A stretch of 64,000 bases of DNA from Pontibacillus yanchengensis (GCF_009856295.1 NZ_WMEU01000001.1:124001-188000), one strand, 5' to 3'. Positions 33,899-42,738 are shown, counted from the first letter of the stretch. Numbers and translations: made by a program. The notes: generated from the sequence alone by a model not told the origin.

Positions 33899-36052
33899 CT
33901 AGTCATTAGTTTTTGATAGATTATCTTTAAAATCAAATCTTATTTTGAACTCTTCGTCTAATTTTAGTGCTGTTTTGAATGGTTTTTTTCCTTTAAATCC
34001 TTTAAGAACTCTCGTTTGTTTCTTCTGACAAAGTGTTTTAATCATGTTCGGTGTTAATGTTTTCCCTGCTAATTTCTTCGGAAATGTGACGTTGCATCCT
34101 TCTTTATAATTAGAACATCCATAGAATTTGTAGCGATCAACAATTGATCCAGTCATACAAGAGGGGCATCTAACAATCTCTTTATTATTGTTTTGTTCCG
34201 CTCCTTTTGTTTGTTTAACTTGTATATGACCAAGGGTGTTGGGTGTTTCTTCTATTAATTTCTCTATGAACTGGCTTGTTTGCTTTATGAACGTTTGTTT
34301 GGAACCTTGACCGCTTCCAATCTTTTTTAGATAAGATTCCCATTTGGCCGTCATACTAGGACTAGATAGAAGTGTGCCCTCAATGGCTTCACATAGAGTT
34401 ATCCCCTTATCTGTTACATATACGACATTCTTTTTTACTTCTATATATTGTTGGTTCTTAATCGTTTCGATAATACTAGATCGTGTTGCTTCCGTACCAA
34501 GACCTTCGACTTCCTTAAGCATTTCTACGTCTTCTTCATTGTCGATAAGCTTTCCACAAGTTTTCATCATATTAATCAGATCGCCTTCTGTGTAAGGCTT
34601 TGGTGGCTTTGTCATGCTCTCTTTTAAATGAACATGTGCCTTTACACCTTCGCCGTTATATACATCAGGTAAAATGGAGTCTTTCTCTTGATTCGATTTT
34701 GCAGGCTTAGGGAACAATTCCTTCCATCCACGCTTTACTTCTGTCTTACCTGTTGTTTTAAATGGCAACCCATTTACATCAGTTATGATGGTGGTTTCTT
34801 CATATACATAATTTTCATGAAACATAGCAAGTGTGTTCATCATAATCTCATTATAGATGTTACGTTCCTCATAACTTAAGCTAGCTAGTTTTTTAGTGGT
34901 AGGAACCGTTTTTGTCGGGATTATTGCATAGTGTTCCTGAACTTTGTTGCTGTCTACGTATCGCTTATTCGGCTTAAGGGAGACTGGTGTAAAGGAAACG
35001 TTCATAGTTTCCTGATACTTAGAAAGGTTCTTCAATAAGTAAGCAAATTCATTTTCTGTAATAAAGTTACAGTCTGTACGTGGATATGTAACTAATCGTT
35101 TCTCATATAATTTCTGCATTGTTTTCAACACTTTTGAAGGGCTGTATTTCCAACGTTTATTCGCTACACTCTGCAATGTAGATAAGGAATGAAGTTTTGG
35201 AGATTTTTGTTGCTTCGTTTTCTTCTCCACCTTTTGCACTGTACCCGGTAGCTCTTCTTTTTCCTTAAGTCTATGCTGATCCATTATAGCTTGTACTTTG
35301 GCCTTGTCGGTTTCTTTGATGTTTGCTATGCCTTTATATGTACCTTTATCCGCTTGAAAATAACTTTCAATCTGATAAAAAGGTTCTGGAACAAAGTCTT
35401 CAATCTCTTTTTGCCTTTGATATATTAAATAGACGGTAGGTGATTGTACTCGACCGATTGATAGATATCCTGAAAATCCTTTTGTTTGCAGCAAAACTGT
35501 AAATAGACGACTGGCATTGATACCTACCATCCAATCGCTAATCTGACGTGCCTTAGCTTCATCGAACAAAAACAAATCCTTTTCATTATTTTGTAGCTGG
35601 TTAAACCCTTTTCTGACCTCATCTTTTTCTAGGGAGTTAATCCATAAACGTTTGATTGGTTTCCCTTTTACACCTGTAAGTCGTAGGATACTATAGAAAA
35701 TATTTGATCCTTCCCGGTCCACATCGGTTCCATTGATGATAACGTCTGCTTGTTGGAAAAGGTGTTTAACGGTTTTGAATTGAGCCCATTTGCCACTGGA
35801 TACTTTTTCATAGAATTGATCTGGAACTATAGGTAACTGATCGAGCTTCCATTTCTTCCATTCAGGTTTGTATTCATGAGGCTCTTGTAATTCTACTAAA
35901 TGGCCAATCCCCCACGTAATGGTCGCACCATCGGGAAATGTGTCGTCTGGTTTTAATTCGATATGTGTTTTGGTTTTTTCTTTTATTTGAAATGCGTCGG
36001 CATATGCTTTTGCTTGAGACGGTTTCTCTGCTAAGATGACCACTCGTGTCAT
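33899..36052 (-). CDS. topB: DNA topoisomerase III
   Basis: The 717-residue type IA topoisomerase nicks and passes single DNA strands to resolve intertwined molecules. The N-terminal Toprim domain begins VVILAEKPSQAKAYA (residues 4-18) and holds the acidic NGTDVDREG. The active-site Tyr is in VTYPRTDCNFI (about residue 322). Near the C-terminus a zinc-ribbon-like set of cysteines (RCPSCMTGS and YGCSNYKEGC) is followed by a basic tail, typical of TopB from Firmicutes. I placed the start at the ATG at 36052, with AAGGAG 8 bases upstream; the TTG at 36070 lies on that site. The gene is monocistronic with its own terminator. Confidence 0.95.
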   Translation of the reverse strand: MTRVVILAEKPSQAKAYADAFQIKEKTKTHIELKPDDTFPDGATITWGIGHLVELQEPHEYKPEWKKWKLDQLPIVPDQFYEKVSSGKWAQFKTVKHLFQQADVIINGTDVDREGSNIFYSILRLTGVKGKPIKRLWINSLEKDEVRKGFNQLQNNEKDLFLFDEAKARQISDWMVGINASRLFTVLLQTKGFSGYLSIGRVQSPTVYLIYQRQKEIEDFVPEPFYQIESYFQADKGTYKGIANIKETDKAKVQAIMDQHRLKEKEELPGTVQKVEKKTKQQKSPKLHSLSTLQSVANKRWKYSPSKVLKTMQKLYEKRLVTYPRTDCNFITENEFAYLLKNLSKYQETMNVSFTPVSLKPNKRYVDSNKVQEHYAIIPTKTVPTTKKLASLSYEERNIYNEIMMNTLAMFHENYVYEETTIITDVNGLPFKTTGKTEVKRGWKELFPKPAKSNQEKDSILPDVYNGEGVKAHVHLKESMTKPPKPYTEGDLINMMKTCGKLIDNEEDVEMLKEVEGLGTEATRSSIIETIKNQQYIEVKKNVVYVTDKGITLCEAIEGTLLSSPSMTAKWESYLKKIGSGQGSKQTFIKQTSQFIEKLIEETPNTLGHIQVKQTKGAEQNNNKEIVRCPSCMTGSIVDRYKFYGCSNYKEGCNVTFPKKLAGKTLTPNMIKTLCQKKQTRVLKGFKGKKPFKTALKLDEEFKIRFDFKDNLSKTND

Positions 36053-36070
36053 GGTCTTCACTCCTTTCAA

Positions 36071-36582
36071 CGAAACACAACTGTACTATGAGAATAAACG
36101 GAAGGCAAATGAAAAGTGTAAATGGAGGGGATAGAAGCTGAAGAAAGGTATTGTAAAGTTGATGTTGATAGAATCGATAACTCTACATGTATTTTACCAC
36201 ATAAAGGGAAAACTGCTTAGTAATATATACTGAGGTATTGTGAACGCTAAGCAGAACCTACATGCTTCAGATAACTAGTTCATCGAATTTCAAACCTCAT
36301 CGTCCAAACGATGCTTTTCTTATTATAGGAATCAATCGAAACTGTTTTCACGCCTATAGTAAAATCCATCAAATGAAGGGAAATTATGCTTATTCTGTCT
36401 TTTTATAAACTAAATTTTACCATAAATGTCCTGTGCTATTAATAGTTAAAATCCCTCAAAACAATAAATAAGTGTATGAGAAATAGCATTAATATCTACG
36501 AAATCCTAATAGTATAAAATATTAGCATAAAAACACACTGTCTGTTAACGTTATCACCTTTACAGAAACGTTTGTTCGTATT
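36071..36582. other. Intergenic region without a recognised gene
   Basis: About 510 bases between topB and the DUF692 gene carry no convincing ORF on either strand. A spaced inverted repeat, CTGCTTAG (36212-36219) with CTAAGCAG (36247-36254), and scattered T-rich runs are present. No terminator with a clear T-run was found for the DUF692 gene. Confidence 0.4.
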
Positions 36583-37386
36583 TTATATTCCATCATGTTT
36601 AAATTGGCTATTCACTATATCACTCAACCTCTGCAGTTGCCTTTCTAACGTGTCCTGATCACTTCTCCACTCCATCTTCTTTCCTGTTCCTCCATACTCC
36701 AACGTGACAAAATCAGGAGATGTTTTGGTAAGTGTGAAGGCTAATAATTGATAATCTTCTTCTGCCATTTCTAAGTGCCGATCTTGTAGTCCATTTTCTG
36801 GATCATATTCTGGACCGCAAACATGAATCTCTCTAATTCGATGTAGCGGTAACTGGTCTAAATAGTCGTAAGGTGATTCATTTCGATGATAGGCAGCAAC
36901 TCGTAAATGAGCTAAATCAAGTAGAAGTTCAACACCTGTGTCTTCACATAATGAATAGATAAAGGATGGATCTGATACACATTTATATACTTCACTCCTA
37001 GAGTCATAAGGAACATTTTCAATAAGCAGATTTACATCAAGCTTTCCTTTACAATAGAGGATCCCATTATGTAAACGTTGTTTAATAGCTTCTATTGTCG
37101 CAGGATGATTGGGCCAGTAGTTATGACGACCAGATAGGTGAATCGCAATATGTGGTGAACTACATTCTTGAATCGCATTATTGATATCATCCCAATCCAT
37201 TTCCTCAAGATTTGATTGTGCTGCATTGGGTAATGTATGTAGTAAAACAGGTCTTACTTTACGAGCGAATTGTACCTCTTTTGTATAAACATCCCAGCGA
37301 GAGAGTTTAATCCAATCTACTGTTACTTTTTCTTGATGTAATAAGTTCAATAATTCTGCTGAATAATTACAAGCTAATTTTATCAT
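36583..37386 (-). CDS. DUF692-like multinuclear iron oxygenase (MNIO) candidate
   Basis: The 267-residue TIM-barrel protein resembles DUF692 proteins (MbnB, TglH, ChrH, BufB), which use two or three iron atoms to modify cysteines or other residues in peptides. Counting from the ATG at 37389, the pattern of nine metal ligands is complete: His51 (VLLHTLP), His84 (IAIHLSGRHN), Glu124 (LLIENVP), Asp158 and His161 (LLDLAHLRV), His189 (REIHVCG), Asp203 and His205 (LQDRHLE) and Glu231 (VTLEYGG). A sugar isomerase-like TIM barrel is the main alternative. I prefer the second ATG (37386), since GGAGG is too near the first. No partner (DUF2063-like) or precursor peptide gene is adjacent. A terminator separates it from the upstream glycosyltransferase. 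Confidence 0.72.
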   Translation of the reverse strand: MIKLACNYSAELLNLLHQEKVTVDWIKLSRWDVYTKEVQFARKVRPVLLHTLPNAAQSNLEEMDWDDINNAIQECSSPHIAIHLSGRHNYWPNHPATIEAIKQRLHNGILYCKGKLDVNLLIENVPYDSRSEVYKCVSDPSFIYSLCEDTGVELLLDLAHLRVAAYHRNESPYDYLDQLPLHRIREIHVCGPEYDPENGLQDRHLEMAEEDYQLLAFTLTKTSPDFVTLEYGGTGKKMEWRSDQDTLERQLQRLSDIVNSQFKHDGI

Positions 37387-37426
37387 CATGGTCCCTCCTG
37401 ATTACATGTAAGATTTATTCCATACT

Positions 37427-37458
37427 AAAAAGACTAAAACCTATGTTTTAGTCTTTTT
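37427..37458 (-). terminator. Terminator of the SqdX-like gene
   Basis: A perfect 14-base stem, AAAAAGACTAAAAC / GTTTTAGTCTTTTT, with a 4-base loop is symmetric and can work in both directions. It lies 11 bases after the glycosyltransferase stop. Confidence 0.9.
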
Positions 37459-37468
37459 GTTAGTCATT

Positions 37469-38599
37469 TCATTGTGCTTGTTTCATAGCTGTTACACCCA
37501 GAACCTCCTCATATACTTCGAGGATTTGTTCAGATGGTTTAGTCCAGCTGAATTTCTCGGCTTCCTCTCTAGCATTTTCTCTCATGCTTTGGTGAAGAGC
37601 CGGATCTTCTAGCTTTTCTACAGCTGTAATTAAACTCTGCGTATCTTCATTTTCGAATAATAGGCCAGTTCGTTCATCATCCACCTGTTCCATAGTAGGT
37701 CCACTCTTGGCAGCAATGACTGGTAAGCCTGAAGCCATTGCTTCTAGGATAACCAAACCTAATGTTTCTGTAATAGATGGGAAAATAAACGCATCAGCTG
37801 ATGAGAACGCTTGAGATAGTTCATTACCATGTAAGAAGCCTGTGAAAATGGTATTTGTACCGGTAAATTTATTTTCTAATTGCTCCCGAACAGGTCCATC
37901 TCCTACGATGGCCAACCGAACATCACTACGTTTTTCAAGTAAAGGCTTTAGCTTATGAATTTCCTTTTCCGGTGCTAAACGACCCACGAATACAAGTAGC
38001 TTTTTTTCAGGCTCCCCACCGGACAAACGGTTACGCATATCTTCATTATAATGGCTCGGATGGTATCGATCTATCGCCACCCCTCGCTTCCAAACATGAA
38101 CATTGTGAAAACCATGCTCATCCAATTCATTTTTGACAGCTTGAGAGGTACACAAATTAAGATCTGCTTTATTGTGCAGGCGTTTAAAATACCACCATAG
38201 AATTGGCTTAAATGGATATAAATTATAATAGTCCATATATTTTGGTACGTGAGTGTGATAAGAAGCAATTAATGGAAAGTTAAGAAGACTTGCATACTTT
38301 ACTCCACTAACTCCTAGTAATGCTGGGTTCACCACATGTACTAAATCAGGTTGATGTTTCTCCAGGAGATCTTTAACAATTTTATTTGGTAGTGCAAACG
38401 GTCGGTACCTATAGAAAGGTAAATTTGTTGCTTTTACCCCTTCAATAATTGCTCCTTCAAATTCCGTAACGCCAAGATCAGGTGCAATAACAACAACTTC
38501 GTGATTTTGTTTGCGTAAATACTTAATAGCTTCTGTTAACCTTGTTACAACTCCATCTGTAGAAGGCAGAAACGTTTCTGTTATTATCGCAATCTTCAC
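37469..38599 (-). CDS. GT4 glycosyltransferase, SqdX/SQD2-like
   Basis: The 376-residue GT-B enzyme is a family 4 glycosyltransferase. Its layout follows SQD2/SqdX, which adds sulfoquinovose to diacylglycerol: ITETFLPSTDGVVTRL at the N-terminus, VHVVNPALLGVSG, ASYHTHVPKYMDYY (about residues 113-126), VWKRGVAIDRYHP, LSGGEPEKKLLVFVGRLAPEK (shown in part), GDGPVREQLE, GFLHGNELSQAFSSADAFIFPS and SETLGLV-like ITETLGLVILEAMASG with the donor-binding Glu. Other GT4 lipid transferases, such as mannosyl- or glucosyl-diacylglycerol synthases, share much of this. The start is a GTG with AAAGGAG 8 bases upstream. The gene is monocistronic. The UDP-sulfoquinovose synthase in the same window strengthens the sulfolipid reading. 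Confidence 0.8.
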   Translation of the reverse strand: MKIAIITETFLPSTDGVVTRLTEAIKYLRKQNHEVVVIAPDLGVTEFEGAIIEGVKATNLPFYRYRPFALPNKIVKDLLEKHQPDLVHVVNPALLGVSGVKYASLLNFPLIASYHTHVPKYMDYYNLYPFKPILWWYFKRLHNKADLNLCTSQAVKNELDEHGFHNVHVWKRGVAIDRYHPSHYNEDMRNRLSGGEPEKKLLVFVGRLAPEKEIHKLKPLLEKRSDVRLAIVGDGPVREQLENKFTGTNTIFTGFLHGNELSQAFSSADAFIFPSITETLGLVILEAMASGLPVIAAKSGPTMEQVDDERTGLLFENEDTQSLITAVEKLEDPALHQSMRENAREEAEKFSWTKPSEQILEVYEEVLGVTAMKQAQ

Positions 38600-38700
38600 T
38601 ATACATACTCCTTTGTCTTCCTATTAATGAAACAGTATTCCACTTGATAGGAGTTTTTATCCTAGTATCGATGAAACCAAATATCGTTACTTCCAAACAA

Positions 38701-38730
38701 AAGACTGAAGCATATATCTTGTGCTTCAGC
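38701..38730 (-). terminator. Orphan terminator-like hairpin
   Basis: Stem CTGAAGCA / TGCTTCAG is followed on the minus strand by TCTTTTGTTTG. No protein gene is recognised upstream of it on that strand (38730-38960), so it may end a short RNA or be a leftover. Confidence 0.4.
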
Positions 38731-39020
38731 CTTATAGAAATGGAATAAATACATGTAACGTGACAGTGTAATACAATCTTTGAGTCGACGACGCTCTCTA
38801 AAGAGAGAACTATATAATAGTTGATATCACCATAATTCCTAACATTCTTATCATACCAAGAATCTACCATAGAAATCATTATAAAATCCATTGATATTTC
38901 TAAAGAATATGTGGAATTTAATTTAACGTAAATATTACATGGCACATTGTAACATAAACAGTGTAAAAATACATTATTTATTGTTTTAGTTGTTTTTTTT
39001 CTTTGTTTTTTATTATCTAC

Positions 39021-39049
39021 TTGGAGTTACTACTAAGTATAGATATGAT
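39021..39049 (+). promoter_or_regulatory. Promoter of the PadR-type regulator gene
   Basis: TTGGAG (39021-39026) and TATGAT (39044-39049) are 17 bases apart; an alternative TATAAT follows at once. The spacer contains the sequence GGAGTTACTACTAAGTAT, which recurs near 55.2 kb. Confidence 0.5.
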
Positions 39050-39118
39050 ATAATTAGAAAACAATGAATATTTTGGATGGATTTCCATGAAATAAACCCT
39101 ACTAAAGGCGGGATGAAT

Positions 39119-39499
39119 TTGTCTAGTAAAAACAATCCAAAAAAGTTTGCCTTGAACATGTCAGCCGCTCAATTCACAAAGTTTTACGTCTTACATTTGT
39201 TACACAAACGTACATCCATGATTAGTGAACACTTTAAAGAAGAGTTTGCTAAGTTAACTGGCAATTGGCGCCCAGCTCCATCTACTCTTCTGGATACATT
39301 ACATGAAATGACAGATGAAGGTCTTCTCCAACGAAAAGAAGATTACAAATCCTATGAGAAAAAACGTCAAAAAGTTTACTGGTACCGTGTTACAGAAAAA
39401 GGTACAGAGGAATTTGAAGTTCTTAAAAAACATTATAAGGTGCTTTTTGATGAGCAATTAGATATTTTAAAACGAATTATGAATGAAATCTATCAATAG
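39119..39499 (+). CDS. PadR family transcriptional regulator
   Basis: The 126-residue protein is a PadR-like winged-helix repressor. The helix-turn-helix part is AQFTKFYVLHLLHKRTSMISEHF followed by WRPAPSTLLDTLHEMTDEGLL (recognition helix and the start of the wing, shown in part), and the wing is RQKVYWYRVTEKG. The C-terminal helix (EEFEVLKKHYKVLFDEQLDIL) serves for dimer formation. Three in-frame starts are possible: ATG 39077, ATG 39113 and TTG 39119. The AAAGGCGG at 39104-39111 is best spaced (7 bases) for the TTG. The effector and target are unknown; autoregulation is usual in the family. A strong terminator follows. Confidence 0.75.
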   Translation: MSSKNNPKKFALNMSAAQFTKFYVLHLLHKRTSMISEHFKEEFAKLTGNWRPAPSTLLDTLHEMTDEGLLQRKEDYKSYEKKRQKVYWYRVTEKGTEEFEVLKKHYKVLFDEQLDILKRIMNEIYQ

Positions 39500-39506
39500 A
39501 TTTCAT

Positions 39507-39546
39507 AAAAAGAGCAATCATCTTCGCTATGTTTGCTCTTTTTTAT
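39507..39546 (+). terminator. Terminator of the PadR-type regulator gene
   Basis: AAAAAGAGCAA / TTGCTCTTTTTT forms an 11-base stem with a long T tail directly after the stop codon. Confidence 0.88.
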
Positions 39547-39607
39547 TTCCTTCTAATCATCCTTTCTATCCTGTATTTTATTTGACAACGATATTTCACC
39601 CCCCCAG

Positions 39608-39636
39608 TTCAAAGCGCTTTCATTTTGTTATATAAT
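39608..39636 (+). promoter_or_regulatory. Promoter with overlapping cre site for acyl-CoA synthetase
   Basis: TTCAAA (39608-39613) and TATAAT (39631-39636) are 17 bases apart. TCAAAGCGCTTTCA (39609-39622) matches the palindromic CcpA site TGAAAGCGCTTTCA in 13 of 14 positions and covers the -35, so glucose repression by CcpA is likely, as for acetate/acyl-CoA synthetases in B. subtilis. Confidence 0.7.
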
Positions 39637-39684
39637 AGACACTAGGAAGTTTCAGAATATTCGTATGACGAAGGAGGATTCGAT

Positions 39685-41631
39685 TTGTCACAACACGCAG
39701 TATGGTTTCCTAGTGAAACATACAAAAAACAAACTCGATTGTATCAATGGATGAACTCACTTGGTTACACAGATTACGATGCCTTTCATGAAAAATCTAT
39801 TGATGAAATAGAATGGTTTTGGGATCAGGCCGTTTCAGAACTTGGCATTGAATGGTTCCATGACTACAATCAAACATTAGATTTATCCAAAGGAATCAAG
39901 TATCCAAATTGGTTTGTTAACGGTAAGTTGAATGTTACCTACAATGCAGTGGAAAAGTGGGCTAATGATACGGATATGGCAAATGAACTTGCCCTTATAT
40001 GGGAAAGTGATGAAGGATTAACTCGTATGTTTACTTATAAACAACTACTCAAAGAAGTAAATCAAGCAGCTGCTGGTTTTCAAGATATAGGAATAGAAAA
40101 AGGAGACATCATTGCTTTATACTTACCTATGATTCCAGAAACCCTTTTTTCCATGCTAGCCGCTTCTAAAATTGGTGCGATTTTTTCACCAGCATTCTCA
40201 GGTTATAAAGCAGACGCCATTGCGACTAGAATAAATGCATCAAAGGCCAAAGTACTCATAACAGCTGATGGATTCCACAGACGTGGTAAAACAATGCTTA
40301 TGAAAGAAGAAGCAGACAAAGCAATCAAACAGTGTCCCTCTATAGAAAAAATGATAGTAGTTGAGCGTTTAGGTTCGGAAATAGATCTGGATGCGTACAA
40401 AGAAGTAACATGGTCGACCATGACGAAAAATGTAACCGATTTCAAAACCGAAGAAATGAACGCTGATGACCCTTTTATGATTATTTACACCTCAGGTACT
40501 ACTGGTAAACCGAAAGGAGCTCTTCATACACATAGTGGCTTTCCTATTAAGGCTTCCTTTGATGCTGGTATTGGGATGGATGTAAAAAAGAAAGATACTT
40601 TATTTTGGTACACAGATATGGGATGGATGATGGGTCCATTTCTAGTGTATGGAGGGTTGATTAATGGTGCCTCCATTGTCATGTTTGAAGGAACACCTGA
40701 CTACCCTAACCCAGATCGATTGTGGGATATTGTAGAAAGACACCAAGTGACACATCTTGGCATTTCACCTACACTAGTCCGCTCCTTGATGAAGAACGGG
40801 ACAGATTGGGTCAATCAACATGATTTATCAACCCTACGAGTGATTGGAGCAACAGGAGAACCCTTTAATCCAGAACCATGGATGTGGTTATTTAAAGATG
40901 TCGGGAAATCACAAATCCCTATCTTTAACTATTCAGGAGGAACGGAAATATCAGGTGGAATGCTAGGCAATGTATTGGTAAAACCAATTGGTCCGGTAAC
41001 CTTTAATTCAGCCTTACCTGGTATGGACGTACAAGTATATAATCATCAAGGAAATTCAGTCTCTAACCAAGTTGGCGAGCTTGTACTCCTTAAGCCATGG
41101 GTAGGTATGACGAAAGGGTTTTATAAAGAAAATGAACGGTATGAAAAAACATATTGGAATCGCTGGCCTGACACGTGGGTACATGGAGACTGGGTTATCC
41201 ATGATGAGGAAGGATTTTATACCATTACAGGCCGATCTGATGACACGTTAAACGTTGCCGGCAAGCGAACGGGACCAGCTGAAATTGAATCTGTACTAGT
41301 TGAACATGATGCAGTAGTTGAGGCCGGGGTAATCGGAGTTCCCCATCAGGTTAAAGGCGAAACCCCCGTTGCATTTGTCGTCTTAAAACCCCATATGTCT
41401 GAAACAGATGCCTTAAAAGAAAAGATTTTGCAACATACTATTTCTGTTTTAGGAAAAGCATTAGGACCTAGTAATCTTTATTTTGTAGAGGACCTACCTA
41501 AAACAAGAAATGCTAAGGTAATGCGAAGAGCTATTCGAACAGCATATTTAAACGAAGAGTCTGGAGATTTATCAGCATTAGAAAATCCTCAAGTGGTGGA
41601 GGGAATTCGCAAGCTTGGTCAGCATACTTAA
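39685..41631 (+). CDS. AMP-forming acetyl/acyl-CoA synthetase (AcsA/YtcI-like)
   Basis: The 648-residue ANL-superfamily enzyme activates a short-chain acid with ATP and CoA through an acyl-adenylate. The N-terminus (residues 1-110) is of the Acs kind (WFNGxLN-like NWFVNGKLNVTYNAVEKW). Adenylation motifs are IIYTSGTTGKPKGALHTH (about residues 267-284), DMGWMMGPFLVYGG, ATGEPFNPEPW, FNYSGGTEISGG and the hinge TGRSDDTLNVAGKRTGPAEIE. The C-terminal Lys for adenylation is in LPKTRNAKVMRRAIR. It is close to bacillar YtcI-type proteins, whose substrate (acetate, propionate or a longer acid) is unclear. The TTG start has AAGGAGG at good distance. A cre-like site covers the promoter. Confidence 0.9.
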   Translation: MSQHAVWFPSETYKKQTRLYQWMNSLGYTDYDAFHEKSIDEIEWFWDQAVSELGIEWFHDYNQTLDLSKGIKYPNWFVNGKLNVTYNAVEKWANDTDMANELALIWESDEGLTRMFTYKQLLKEVNQAAAGFQDIGIEKGDIIALYLPMIPETLFSMLAASKIGAIFSPAFSGYKADAIATRINASKAKVLITADGFHRRGKTMLMKEEADKAIKQCPSIEKMIVVERLGSEIDLDAYKEVTWSTMTKNVTDFKTEEMNADDPFMIIYTSGTTGKPKGALHTHSGFPIKASFDAGIGMDVKKKDTLFWYTDMGWMMGPFLVYGGLINGASIVMFEGTPDYPNPDRLWDIVERHQVTHLGISPTLVRSLMKNGTDWVNQHDLSTLRVIGATGEPFNPEPWMWLFKDVGKSQIPIFNYSGGTEISGGMLGNVLVKPIGPVTFNSALPGMDVQVYNHQGNSVSNQVGELVLLKPWVGMTKGFYKENERYEKTYWNRWPDTWVHGDWVIHDEEGFYTITGRSDDTLNVAGKRTGPAEIESVLVEHDAVVEAGVIGVPHQVKGETPVAFVVLKPHMSETDALKEKILQHTISVLGKALGPSNLYFVEDLPKTRNAKVMRRAIRTAYLNEESGDLSALENPQVVEGIRKLGQHT

Positions 41632-41732
41632 GGTTAAGTGAGCTTAATAGCGCAGAAGTGCCTATTTAGCAAGGAATGGGCTGCGGTACACCAAGGAATA
41701 TACAAGCAAACATTTTAAAATTTCTTAAATAA

Positions 41733-41767
41733 CAAAAAAAGAGCTGCAGAATCATATCTGGAGCTCT
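41733..41767 (-). terminator. Terminator of the YtkA-like lipoprotein gene
   Basis: AGAGCTGCAGA / TCTGGAGCTCT (one mismatch) has an A-run on the left, giving a T-run on the minus strand, shortly after the stop. Confidence 0.75.
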
Positions 41768-41773
41768 ACTTCT

Positions 41774-42577
41774 TTATTCAACCGCCACCATTTTTTCTTT
41801 ATGACTATGCATATCGCCTTTTTTATAGTGAAGATTCACATGGTATTCCCCTTGTTCTTTAAATGTATAAGCTACGGAATATTCACCTTGTTTACCTTCT
41901 TTAGCATCTACATATTCGTGTTTTTCGTCCCCATTTTTCCAAACTTCAAACTGTATTTCTGCTTCGGTTAAAGGTTCATTATCTTTTTGTAAATGACCTA
42001 CCAGGGTAACCTCTTCATTCACAGGTAGCTTATCATCTAACATGACATGCGCCACTATGCCACCCTCACCATGATCAGATTCTTCACTACTACCTTCTTC
42101 ATAACTTTCCCCTTCATCCATTCCTTCCTCATTGGATGAACCATGATACATTTCTCCAATTTGCAATTCTTTTTGTGGCATATTATGCATGCCTCTTGCT
42201 GTCACATGTGAAATAACATAATAGGTACCTGGTTCATTTACTGTTTTCTCTATTTCATAAACACCCTTTTCAGTAAATTCACCTTCTACTTTTTTATGCT
42301 CTTCTTGGCCTTTCTTCCAAAATTCAAACTCCACTTCATCTGCATCATTTACGTTCTCATCACCCTGGGTTACCTTAGCCTGAATAGTGAAAGACTCTTT
42401 AGGCTTTAATTGGTCGCTTGAAGGGTCTGTTGAAATGGAAACTTCAATCATTTCAGGTACATCATCGGAATCACTTGATGAAGCTTTGTTTCCTTCTTCT
42501 TTTGGTTGACCTCCACAAGCAGCTAGAATAAATAAAGCAAACATAAACATAAAGGTTTTCATTATTGTTTTTTTCAT
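41774..42577 (-). CDS. Lipoprotein with two YtkA-like domains
   Basis: The 267-residue lipoprotein has a signal peptide ending in LAAC (lipobox), so it is anchored outside the membrane. Two similar beta-domains follow: one around ESFTIQAKVTQGDENVNDADEVEFEFWKKG...GTYYVISHVTARGMHNMP (given in pieces) and one around EEVTLVGHLQKDNEPLTEAEIQFEVWKNGDEKHEYV...GEYHVNLHYKKGDMHSHKE. They fit the YtkA-like (FixH-related) domain found in Bacillus. An acidic, Gly/Ser-rich linker joins them. His/Met pairs (HNMP, DMHSHKE) could bind copper, but this is inference. The ATG at 42577 is chosen because AAAGGA is 8 bases upstream; the ATG at 42583 is too close. Monocistronic. Confidence 0.78.
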   Translation of the reverse strand: MKKTIMKTFMFMFALFILAACGGQPKEEGNKASSSDSDDVPEMIEVSISTDPSSDQLKPKESFTIQAKVTQGDENVNDADEVEFEFWKKGQEEHKKVEGEFTEKGVYEIEKTVNEPGTYYVISHVTARGMHNMPQKELQIGEMYHGSSNEEGMDEGESYEEGSSEESDHGEGGIVAHVMLDDKLPVNEEVTLVGHLQKDNEPLTEAEIQFEVWKNGDEKHEYVDAKEGKQGEYSVAYTFKEQGEYHVNLHYKKGDMHSHKEKMVAVE

Positions 42578-42738
42578 TATCATATTTCCTTTCTACCAAG
42601 TAAGTATCATTCTTAACTAAACAAATCTTTTTTATAGGCACAACTACTACAAATATAACGCAATACATACTCTTTTGTAATTCATTTTAAAAAGTGTTTT
42701 ATGAATTCTTTGTGAACAAAAGTGAACGAAATATCTCA

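Noticed and set aside
36212..36254. Inverted repeat CTGCTTAG...CTAAGCAG upstream of topB
   Set aside because: Arms are short and widely spaced, with no promoter or T-run; chance is likely in AT-rich DNA.
38523..38945. A 140-codon minus-strand frame overlapping the SqdX-like gene start
   Set aside because: It has no ribosome binding site or family resemblance and overlaps a well-supported gene.
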